DNA of 7,571 bases, taken from the NCBI RefSeq assembly GCF_900540665.1, contig NZ_UQGV01000088.1, positions 1-7,571 of the forward strand. The letters are read 5' to 3'. Shown piece after piece: positions 1-5,399 of the stretch. Below the pieces are notes generated by a model. The model saw only the letters and a list, made by a program, of their open reading frames with translations. It did not search any database and was not told the origin of the DNA. The position numbers and the translations under genes were made by a program. Source of the stretch: an uncultured Catenibacterium sp. (GTDB lineage Bacteria > Bacillota_I > Bacilli_A > Erysipelotrichales > Coprobacillaceae). The first letter of the stretch is position 1; the number at the start of each line of letters is the position of its first letter.

Positions 1-1712
1 TTTTCAAGAAGTTTCTTCTTACGTGAAATATCCCCACCATAACACTTTGCAAGGACATTCTTTCTAATTGCCTTAATATTAGTACGTGCGATCACACGTC
101 CCTGAATAGCGGCCTGAACGGGAATTTCAAACTGCTGTCTTGGAATGATAGTCTTTAACTTCTCACAGATGATTCTTCCACGATCATATGCAAAATCCTT
201 ATGAACAATAGAAGATAACGCATCGACCACTTCTCCATTTAAGAGAATATCCATCTTAGTTAAATTACTTGTACGATAACCATGTAGCTCATAGTCAAAT
301 GATGCATAACCACGTGTGCATGATTTTAATTTATCAAAGAAATCATAAACAATTTCTGATAGAGGAATATAGTAAATAACATTTCTTCTTGTATCATCAA
401 GATATTCAATATCTACATATTCTCCACGCTTATTCTGACATAATTCCATAATAGGTCCAATAAATTCATCAGGCGTCATAATTGCAGCACGTACATAAGG
501 TTCTTCTATACGTGTAATTGTTGTTGGATCTGGTAGTAAAGCTGGGTTGTCTATTTCAATCATAGACCCATCACTTAAATAAACGTTGTAGATTACAGAT
601 GGTGCTGTTGCAATCAGATCAAGACCAAATTCTCTCTCTAATCTTTCTTCAATAACATCCATATGTAATAAGCCAAGGAATCCACAACGGAAACCAAATC
701 CTAAAGCTTGAGATGTTTCAGGTTCATAAACAAGTGAAGAGTCACTTAATGCAATCTTTTCAAGTGCTTCACGCAAGTCTTTATATTTCACATTGTCAAT
801 TGGATAAAGACCACAATAAACCATTGGATTCATACGACGATAACCTGGTAGTGGTTCATCTGCTTTATTTTCAAGAGTTGTAACTGTATCACCAACATGA
901 ACATCCGAAATAGACTTGATACTTGCAGCAATCCATCCTACTTCACCTGTTACTAACTCATCTTTCTTCACTTCACGAGGTGTATGAACACCACATTCCA
1001 CAACTTCATAATCAGCGTTGCTCGCCATGAAATGAATATGATCACCTACTCTGATTTTTCCTTCCTTGACACAAACAAGAATAATAACACCTCTATAAGC
1101 ATCATAGAAAGAATCAAAGATTAAAGCCTGAGTCGGTGCATTAATATCACCACTAGGTGCTGGTACTTTATTCACAATCTCCTCTAATACCGCTTCAACA
1201 TTTAAACCTGTCTTAGCTGAAATACGAGGTGCATCATCAGCAGGAAGACCAATTAATTCTTCCACTTCTGCAGCAACTCTATCTGGATCAGCACTAGGCA
1301 GATCTATTTTATTAATAACAGGAAGAATTTCCAAATTGTTATCTAATGCAAGATAAACATTTGCAAGAGTCTGCGCTTCAACACCCTGAGCTGCATCCAC
1401 TACTAAAATAGCACCTTCACAAGCTGCAAGTGAACGTGAGACTTCATAAGAAAAGTCAACATGGCCCGGTGTATCTATAAGATGTAAAAGATAAGTTTTT
1501 CCATCTTTAGCTTTATAAGTTAAAGAGACGGCATTTAGCTTAATTGTAATACCACGTTCTCTTTCAAGTTCCATATCGTCAAGCAACTGATCTTTCATAT
1601 CACGATCTGCTACAGTTCCAGTTAATTGTAAAATTCTATCGGCAAGGGTACTCTTACCATGGTCAATATGCGCGATAATTGAAAAGTTTCTAATAAGTGA
1701 CTGATCAACCAT
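1..1712 (-). CDS. lepA: Elongation factor 4 (LepA), 3' end cut by window edge
   Basis: This is the ribosome-associated translational GTPase LepA/EF4, a cytosolic and peripheral membrane factor that remodels stalled or mis-translocated ribosomes. About 570 codons are present; family members are about 600 residues, so roughly 30 C-terminal residues lie beyond position 1. The frame is open throughout. The G domain shows AHIDHGKST (residues 14-22), RGITIK (53-58), DTPGHVDF (80-87), NKID (134-137) and SAKTG (165-169). The LepA-specific C-terminal region is recognisable up to the GGDISRKKKLLE segment at the edge, where the family has its lysine-rich tail. The ATG at 1712 is set by a nine-base Shine-Dalgarno match ending 6 bases upstream, and the protein begins MVDQSLIRNFSIIAHIDHGK, the expected LepA N-terminus. 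It is the most distal gene visible in the operon. In many Firmicutes hemW and the hrcA-grpE-dnaK genes follow, which cannot be checked here. Confidence 0.98.
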   Translation of the reverse strand, partial: MVDQSLIRNFSIIAHIDHGKSTLADRILQLTGTVADRDMKDQLLDDMELERERGITIKLNAVSLTYKAKDGKTYLLHLIDTPGHVDFSYEVSRSLAACEGAILVVDAAQGVEAQTLANVYLALDNNLEILPVINKIDLPSADPDRVAAEVEELIGLPADDAPRISAKTGLNVEAVLEEIVNKVPAPSGDINAPTQALIFDSFYDAYRGVIILVCVKEGKIRVGDHIHFMASNADYEVVECGVHTPREVKKDELVTGEVGWIAASIKSISDVHVGDTVTTLENKADEPLPGYRRMNPMVYCGLYPIDNVKYKDLREALEKIALSDSSLVYEPETSQALGFGFRCGFLGLLHMDVIEERLEREFGLDLIATAPSVIYNVYLSDGSMIEIDNPALLPDPTTITRIEEPYVRAAIMTPDEFIGPIMELCQNKRGEYVDIEYLDDTRRNVIYYIPLSEIVYDFFDKLKSCTRGYASFDYELHGYRTSNLTKMDILLNGEVVDALSSIVHKDFAYDRGRIICEKLKTIIPRQQFEIPVQAAIQGRVIARTNIKAIRKNVLAKCYGGDISRKKKLLE

Positions 1713-1718
1713 AAATAA

Positions 1719-1727
1719 ACCTCCTTA
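1719..1727 (-). promoter_or_regulatory. lepA ribosome binding site fused to upstream stop codon
   Basis: The minus strand reads TAAGGAGGT, a complete complement to the 16S rRNA anti-Shine-Dalgarno core, six bases before the lepA ATG. Its first three bases are the TAA stop codon of the SSB-like gene. A ribosome terminating there sits directly on the lepA binding site, which favours reinitiation and coupled translation. The pairing is seen directly; coupling is inference. Confidence 0.85.
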
Positions 1728-2078
1728 TTTCTCAATAGTCAGCGGTTTTTGAAGTTCTTTGAGCTTCTCATCAAGAAGTTCGAAAGACTCTGCACGTACA
1801 GTCATGACACGATACCCTTCATATATGGGCTTATCTTCAAGATTACTCAGTCTTCCTCTTATTGCAATGACACTGCCAGCATGACAAGTATCATTAATCA
1901 TTTCCGCTAAACCTTTCCATAAGATAATAGGAATCAGATCATAATCCCTACATCCTTTAATTTCATCAAAAGGACGATACACCAAAAGATGAATTAAAGC
2001 ATCCTTTCGATAATTATTGATAATTTCATAATCAGGCATCTGAGCAATTCTGCCCACTAAAAATACATGATTATACAT
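1725..2078 (-). CDS. Short divergent single-stranded DNA-binding protein (OB fold)
   Basis: A 117-residue protein of the bacterial SSB family, expected to bind single-stranded DNA through one OB fold. Family hallmarks are the N-terminal strand MYNHVFLVGRIAQMPDYE (compare INRVVLVGRLT.DPE in typical SSBs), the central DLIPIILWKGLAE (residues 47-59, compare DFI.CV.W...AE), GSVIAIRGRLSN (68-79) and the YRVMTVRAESFELLD strand (89-103). It is shorter than replicative SSB (about 150-175 residues). It ends in LQKPLTIEK, with no glycine/proline/glutamine linker and no acidic DDxIPF tip, which normal SSB uses to recruit repair proteins. It is therefore probably a paralogue rather than the main replication SSB, although SSB genes of some bacteria lack the tip. 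The start at 2078 follows a very strong GGAGGAGGTGA site that can be hidden in a hairpin. The stop codon forms part of the lepA ribosome binding site. The family call is solid; the specific role (competence, recombination, regulation) is unknown. Confidence 0.85.
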   Translation of the reverse strand: MYNHVFLVGRIAQMPDYEIINNYRKDALIHLLVYRPFDEIKGCRDYDLIPIILWKGLAEMINDTCHAGSVIAIRGRLSNLEDKPIYEGYRVMTVRAESFELLDEKLKELQKPLTIEK

Positions 2079-2080
2079 AT

Positions 2081-2122
2081 AAAAATCACCTCCTCCAAAA
2101 GACTTGTTTTAAGAAGAAGGTG
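2081..2122 (-). promoter_or_regulatory. Hairpin sequestering the ssb-like RBS, followed by U5 run (possible attenuator)
   Basis: In the minus-strand RNA, CACCUUCUUC (2122 to 2113) can pair over all ten positions with GGAGGAGGUG (2096 to 2087). This gives five GC, three AU and two GU pairs. Within the 16-base loop, AAAA (2110-2107) can also pair with UUUU (2100-2097), leaving a six-base apical loop. The 3' arm is the complete Shine-Dalgarno sequence of the SSB-like gene, and A-UUUUU follows directly. The structure could block initiation, act as a weak terminator between acpS and this gene, or both. The pairing is read from the sequence; regulatory function is inference. Confidence 0.5.
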
Positions 2123-2140
2123 AATACGGGTTAAATAAAA

Positions 2141-2464
2141 TTATTTCTTATATACAAAAGCGATAGCAATGCCACCATCATGTGCAATAGAAATGTCTGC
2201 ATCCTTATCATTCAGATAAGGACTTCCGTCTTCATGATTCAAAATGACAATATCATGAAATGAAATACCACCGATACCTAGATGATTGGCTTTTAAATAA
2301 GCTTCCTTTGCCGCAAAACGACCACCAAGATATTCTCTCTTACGTTTTTCAGTTGGAAATAATTGAAATATTTCATATTCTGCATCTGCTAAAATATGAC
2401 GTACAAAACGTTCATTATCAACATCTAAACGAGAAAGCTCAACAATATCAACACCAATTCCCAT
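2141..2464 (-). CDS. acpS: Holo-[acyl-carrier-protein] synthase AcpS
   Basis: Transfers the 4'-phosphopantetheine arm of coenzyme A to the conserved serine of apo-ACP, making the carrier active for fatty acid and phospholipid synthesis. It acts in the cytosol as a trimer. The 107-residue product has the two family signatures: GIGVDIVEL at residues 2-10, with the Mg-binding Asp at position 6, and GGRFAAKEAYLKA at 47-59, with the catalytic/metal Glu at 54. The C-terminal DISIAHDGGIAIAFV strand (90-104) matches the family's VSISH..... AFV region, with Ala-His in place of the usual Ser-His. Length is slightly below the usual 115-125. The ATG at 2464 shares one base with the stop of the preceding gene (TAATG), and the only upstream Shine-Dalgarno resemblance is a weak GAAG, so translation is probably coupled. 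The 62-base gap to the next gene holds the hairpin at 2081-2122. Confidence 0.95.
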   Translation of the reverse strand: MGIGVDIVELSRLDVDNERFVRHILADAEYEIFQLFPTEKRKREYLGGRFAAKEAYLKANHLGIGGISFHDIVILNHEDGSPYLNDKDADISIAHDGGIAIAFVYKK

Positions 2465-3111
2465 TAATCTTCAAACTTCTTTTCATAAAGATTCATGAGT
2501 TCATCATAACTCATATCATCATTGATTTCATCAATCAAAGAATCTTCATTCTCCATGTCATGTTTGAACTTGCCTGTTCTCTCTTCAACAATTTTGAGGT
2601 CTTCTTGTGATTCAAGTGTTAAAGTAGATAAATTTTTCAAGCGGTTTTCTACAGAATCAATAACTTCACTGCTTTCCTTCTTGACTGTCTTTTCTACTTT
2701 CTTTGCCTTTTTAACTACAGGTTTTTCTTCCTCAATTTCCTGAGCACCATAAAAAGGACTTAATACAGGTACCACATCATCCTCACGTCTTTTTATTTTT
2801 TTCTTAATTACTGGCTTTTTTTCTGGTACGGGATTGTTAGATTCCTGTACTCCGTTCATTGGAGAGATGATCTGACTCATGACATATTCTTGCTTTTTTG
2901 GCTTTTTAGGTTCTGCTGTTTTCTTTACAACAGGAGCTTTTTCTTCTACTTTCTTTTCTTCGACTTTATTTTCTTCGTTATAGATCATAGGCTCACTGAA
3001 TTTTTCTTTACGACGCTGTTCAATCACAGGATCCACATGAGGTGGTTCCTCATTCTTTACAGTATCCTCAAGATCAATATCCTTGCCCATAAACCAATCT
3101 GTAATTTTCAT
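2464..3111 (-). CDS. Lysine/glutamate-rich, probably disordered protein with repeated SPxxGxQE motif
   Basis: I do not recognise a named family. From the ATG at 3111 the product is 215 residues, dominated by Lys, Glu, Pro and Val, with no signal peptide or membrane segment. A short N-terminal block MKITDWFMGKD could be a folded or docking motif. The middle has a loose repeat: PVVKK (from residue 60), ISPMNGVQE (82-90), PVIKK (100), LSPFYGAQE (117-125) and PVVKK (131), separated by highly charged linkers. The C-terminal third (about 150-215) is more regular and probably helical, ending in MSYDELMNLYEKKFED. The pattern suggests a flexible cytoplasmic scaffold or adaptor whose short motifs bind a partner; that is inference. 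An in-frame TTG at 3117 would add two residues, but I prefer the ATG, with GGG six bases upstream. It starts 20 bases after the thioredoxin-like gene and its stop overlaps the acpS start by one base, placing it firmly in the operon. Confidence 0.75.
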   Translation of the reverse strand: MKITDWFMGKDIDLEDTVKNEEPPHVDPVIEQRRKEKFSEPMIYNEENKVEEKKVEEKAPVVKKTAEPKKPKKQEYVMSQIISPMNGVQESNNPVPEKKPVIKKKIKRREDDVVPVLSPFYGAQEIEEEKPVVKKAKKVEKTVKKESSEVIDSVENRLKNLSTLTLESQEDLKIVEERTGKFKHDMENEDSLIDEINDDMSYDELMNLYEKKFED

Positions 3112-3131
3112 ATTCAACCCACACTTTCTTT

Positions 3132-3449
3132 TTAAATTGAATCAATAAAAGACTGAACTTCCTCCTCTGTCTTTCTTAATTTCGATACAAATCTTCCTAA
3201 TTCCTCACCTTTGTCATATGCGACAAAAGAAGGAATACCTAAGATTTTTAATTCAATACATAAATCAAGCATATCATCACGATTTACATAATAGAATCGA
3301 TATGCTGGATTACTTTCAACAATATGTTCTATATAGGTTTTCATATAAAGACAATCTGGACACCACTCTGTAGAAAATACTACAATACTTCTATTTTGGA
3401 TAGCTTCTTCAAATTCCTTTAAGGAATGAAGGGGAATGAGTTTATCCAT
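3132..3449 (-). CDS. Thioredoxin-like protein with CPDC active site (YtpP-like)
   Basis: A 105-residue cytosolic single-domain thioredoxin-fold protein without signal peptide. Strand and active site read VVFSTEWCPDC (residues 23-33), with redox cysteines C30 and C33. The cis-proline is in LGIPSF at P73, followed by VAYDKGEELGRFVSK, the usual last strands. The central Pro-Asp replaces Gly-Pro of classical thioredoxin, a form seen in thioredoxin-like proteins such as Bacillus YtpP, which is also encoded close to the TrmB gene as I recall. It is likely a thiol-disulfide exchange protein or a bacillithiol/CoA-type thiol reductase partner; the substrate is unknown. The start at 3449 has GGAG six bases upstream, inside trmB, and the gene overlaps the trmB 3' end by 8 bases (ATGGATAA), so translation should be coupled. 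Confidence 0.88.
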   Translation of the reverse strand: MDKLIPLHSLKEFEEAIQNRSIVVFSTEWCPDCLYMKTYIEHIVESNPAYRFYYVNRDDMLDLCIELKILGIPSFVAYDKGEELGRFVSKLRKTEEEVQSFIDSI

Positions 3450-4095
3450 TCATTTCTCCAAAATCAATATCAATTCTATATATTGGTCCAAATGGTGAGA
3501 ATTTCTTTTCATATTCAGTCATCACATTGTCTTCATATCCTTCACTATGATGAAGATCTAAACATACATCATGAAAACGAACACCATAATTATTCATAGA
3601 AACAAGTGAATATTCAAAGAATGGACGATTGTCTGTCTTAAAGATTAGATGCCCTTCTTTCTTAAGAATATTCTTATAGACATCAAGGAATGAAGCATAA
3701 GTTAATCTTCTCTTTGAATGTCTCTTTTTAGGCCAAGGATCACTGAAATTCAAATAAACTGTATCTATTTCATTTTCCGCAAACACTTCGCCAAGTACTG
3801 CAGCGTCTTCCTTCATAAAACGGAGATTAGTCAAAGCCTCCATTTCAAGATATTTCTTAACTGCAATAGTTAAAACTGTAGAATATTTTTCAATACCAAT
3901 AAAGTTGATATCTGGATTTCTTCTCGCATTTTCGATAATGAAATCACCTTTTCCCATTCCAATTTCAATTGCAATAGGATTGTTATTTCCAAACACCTCG
4001 CTCCACTTACCTAAGTGATCACGTGGATTAATAAAAACTAAATCTGCCTGCTCTTCTAAAAAAGGCATGGCATCAGGATTATTTCTTAATCTCAT
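3442..4095 (-). CDS. trmB: tRNA (guanine-46-N7)-methyltransferase TrmB
   Basis: Methylates N7 of G46 in the variable loop of many tRNAs using S-adenosylmethionine. The 217-residue length is normal for the Firmicute enzyme. The N-terminal RLRNNPDAMPFL is the usual TrmB lead-in. The SAM-binding motif EIGMGKGDF is at residues 44-52, the acidic IEKY at 68-71 contacts the cofactor, and the signature NFSDPWPKKRHSKRRLT spans 116-132. FKTDN (152-156) and MTEYEKKF (192-199) complete the active site and tRNA-binding region. The ATG at 4095 follows GGAGGT with a rather short spacer. An extended -10 promoter lies just upstream at 4116-4124, so trmB may begin its own transcript as well as being read from the lipoprotein promoter. 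The 3' end overlaps the thioredoxin-like gene. Confidence 0.97.
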   Translation of the reverse strand: MRLRNNPDAMPFLEEQADLVFINPRDHLGKWSEVFGNNNPIAIEIGMGKGDFIIENARRNPDINFIGIEKYSTVLTIAVKKYLEMEALTNLRFMKEDAAVLGEVFAENEIDTVYLNFSDPWPKKRHSKRRLTYASFLDVYKNILKKEGHLIFKTDNRPFFEYSLVSMNNYGVRFHDVCLDLHHSEGYEDNVMTEYEKKFSPFGPIYRIDIDFGEMNG

Positions 4096-4115
4096 AAAAC
4101 CTCCATATCGATGTT

Positions 4116-4124
4116 ATTATATCA
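4116..4124 (-). promoter_or_regulatory. Extended -10 promoter upstream of trmB
   Basis: The minus strand reads TGATATAAT, a perfect TATAAT preceded by the TGn extension, 20 bases upstream of the trmB ATG. The -35 region, inside the last codons and stop of the rsuA gene, is poor, as often tolerated with extended -10 promoters. The predicted start would give a leader of about 14 bases, just enough for the GGAGG site. Transcription starting here would drive trmB through lepA independently of the lipoprotein promoter. Confidence 0.55.
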
Positions 4125-4131
4125 TAAAACG

Positions 4132-4827
4132 TCATAGTATGCTATTAATTTCCTCATCTGTAAGTGGTCTGTAATGACCTAATTTTAAGTTCTCATCTAA
4201 TTTCAATTCACCCATGCTCACTCGCTTCAAATAAACAACTTCTTTACCACATGCCTGGAACATTCTTTTAACCTGATGGAACTTACCTTCATAAATAGTA
4301 ACTTCACACTCACTTATTGCATCACTCTTGATAATATTCAAAAAAGATGGCATACATGTGAAATCTTCTAAAGGAATACCTTTAGTAAATGCATTAACGT
4401 CTCCTATTCCAAGTCTACCTTTGACCTTGACATAATAAGTCTTAGGAACATGTGTTCTAGGAGAAAGAAGACGATGTGCTAGTTGTCCATCATTAGTAAT
4501 TAATAACAGACCTTCAGTGTCTACATCTAGTCTTCCTACTGGAAACAATCCTGGATGATATTCTTTAATCAAATCAATAACTGTAGGATAAACATTATCT
4601 TCTGTCGCACTTACATAGCCATCAGGCTTATTAAGCATATAATAAACATACTTAGAATAATTGATTTTTTCATCACCTACATAGATTTCATCCTTTTCAG
4701 GATCCACATGTGCACCTGATGACTTTATTTTCTTACCATTTGAAATAACCAGACCATCTTTTAAAAGCTGTTTAACATCTTTTCTTGACCCATATCCACA
4801 ATGAGCTAGTAATTTATCAATTCTCAT
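4132..4827 (-). CDS. rsuA: RsuA-type 16S rRNA pseudouridine synthase
   Basis: Member of the RsuA/RluB/E/F family that isomerises a uridine in ribosomal RNA; the E. coli RsuA target is U516 of 16S rRNA. The 231-residue product equals E. coli RsuA in length. The N-terminal S4 RNA-binding domain reads MRIDKLLAHCGYGSRKDVKQLLKDGLV (1-27). The catalytic domain opens with YYMLNKPDGYVSA (62-74) and contains GRLDVDTEGLLLITNDG (98-114), with catalytic Asp101. LSPRTHVPKTY and EGKFHQVKRMFQACG are further family blocks. The frame stays open upstream to 4890, but the S4 domain begins exactly at the ATG at 4827, GAGGTG lies five bases ahead of it, and the longer version would overlap the lipoprotein gene. 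Only one base separates it from the lipoprotein stop (TAGAATG), so the pair is probably translationally coupled. The exact uridine target (RsuA versus RluB/F) is assigned by length and similarity and is less certain than the family. Confidence 0.93.
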   Translation of the reverse strand: MRIDKLLAHCGYGSRKDVKQLLKDGLVISNGKKIKSSGAHVDPEKDEIYVGDEKINYSKYVYYMLNKPDGYVSATEDNVYPTVIDLIKEYHPGLFPVGRLDVDTEGLLLITNDGQLAHRLLSPRTHVPKTYYVKVKGRLGIGDVNAFTKGIPLEDFTCMPSFLNIIKSDAISECEVTIYEGKFHQVKRMFQACGKEVVYLKRVSMGELKLDENLKLGHYRPLTDEEINSIL

Positions 4828-4828
4828 T

Positions 4829-5308
4829 CTACACCTCGAAACAATATCTATATGACTCATCAGACTGAGATTCTTTTGTATCAAATTCAATTAGAACTTT
4901 AAGAGTTTCCTTTTTCTTTACTCTGCCTGATAAAGTAATACCTTTATAAATGTTCTTCTTTTTATCAACAACTCCAGGAATCATAGAATATGTTTCCTTA
5001 TCAAAATAACCAATAGTCGGCTGATAATCATCTAAGCAAGATGAACTATATGAAATAGATTTAATGTTATACATATTTTGTTTTGGCTCATCTATAACCA
5101 TTTCATAGCGATAACCTTTATTGATTTCTGTATAATACAATTTAATATTCATTTTATCAGAACAATTATCGAATTTTTCAGCTTTTTTAATATATAGCAA
5201 ATCTTCTTTGTATTTTTTTAATACAGCATCTGAAATATCAGAATCTTTTTTCTTTGTTCCACATGCTGTCATAACCAAACATAGTATAACCAATAACAAC
5301 TTTTTCAT
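4829..5308 (-). CDS. Small secreted lipoprotein of unknown function
   Basis: A 159-residue protein I cannot assign to a family. It starts MKKLLLVILCLVMTAC, a short lipoprotein signal peptide with a lysine pair, a hydrophobic core and a lipobox-like VMTAC whose Cys16 would be acylated, anchoring the protein outside the membrane. The next residues GTKKKDSD form a typical charged flexible tether. The remainder is rich in Lys, Tyr, Asp and Ser, looks mostly beta-stranded and has three further cysteines (C49, C91, C156), of which two could form a disulfide. An in-frame ATG at 5326 is rejected because the GGAGGT site six bases before the ATG at 5308 would then be coding and the signal peptide would be preceded by extra residues. 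It is the first gene after a good promoter and a terminator, and rsuA follows after one base. Nothing in the sequence links its role to rRNA modification. Confidence 0.82.
   Translation of the reverse strand: MKKLLLVILCLVMTACGTKKKDSDISDAVLKKYKEDLLYIKKAEKFDNCSDKMNIKLYYTEINKGYRYEMVIDEPKQNMYNIKSISYSSSCLDDYQPTIGYFDKETYSMIPGVVDKKKNIYKGITLSGRVKKKETLKVLIEFDTKESQSDESYRYCFEV
4832..4837 (-). promoter_or_regulatory. RBS that fixes the rsuA start
   Basis: GAGGTG on the minus strand, five bases before the ATG at 4827 and inside the last codons of the lipoprotein gene. It supports the 231-residue form over a longer in-frame form starting at 4890. Confidence 0.75.
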
Positions 5309-5314
5309 TGCAAT

Positions 5315-5320
5315 ACCTCC
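5315..5320 (-). promoter_or_regulatory. RBS that fixes the lipoprotein start
   Basis: GGAGGT on the minus strand, six bases before the ATG at 5308. It selects the start that begins the signal peptide with MKK rather than the in-frame ATG at 5326. Confidence 0.8.
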
Positions 5321-5332
5321 TATCATTAAAAA

Positions 5333-5362
5333 ATTATAACATTCTCATCTATATTACGTAAA
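5333..5362 (-). promoter_or_regulatory. Promoter of the lipoprotein-rsuA operon
   Basis: The minus strand has a perfect TATAAT (-10) at 5338-5333 and TTTACG, four of six matches to TTGACA (-35), at 5362-5357, with an 18-base spacer. It sits between the upstream terminator and the lipoprotein RBS, and predicts a start near 5326 with a leader of about 18 bases. No operator-like repeat is evident. Confidence 0.7.
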
Positions 5363-5370
5363 CAACAAAT

Positions 5371-5399
5371 AAAAAAAGAAGGCAATTTTTTGCCTTCTT
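5371..5399 (-). terminator. Intrinsic terminator of the nagA-epimerase unit, containing the stop codon
   Basis: In the minus-strand RNA, AAGAAGGCAA (5399-5390) pairs perfectly with UUGCCUUCUU (5385-5376) around an AAAA loop, and UUUUU (5375-5371) follows. The UAA stop of the epimerase gene (5400-5398) lies partly in the 5' arm, so the terminator begins inside the coding region. The other strand has no T run after the hairpin, so it is one-directional. Confidence 0.92.

Noticed and set aside
2740..3000. Lysine-rich low complexity as a sign of sequencing error, pseudogene or foreign DNA
   Set aside because: The frame is intact, codon use matches neighbouring genes, and the gene is tightly spaced with the genes on both sides.
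3112..3117. TTG start two codons upstream of the ATG of the disordered protein
   Set aside because: ATG is the more usual start and has GGG six bases upstream. The RBS is weak for both, so the TTG cannot be fully excluded.
2260..3135. Several open frames on the plus strand (2260-2610, 2522-2743, 2890-3135)
   Set aside because: They lie antisense to acpS and the disordered-protein gene, are rich in Phe, Leu and Ile as expected from the complement of Lys/Glu-rich coding sequence, and show no family motif.
4828..4890. N-terminal extension of the rsuA frame to an ATG at 4890
   Set aside because: It overlaps the lipoprotein coding region, adds residues before the S4 domain, and the ATG at 4827 has its own RBS.
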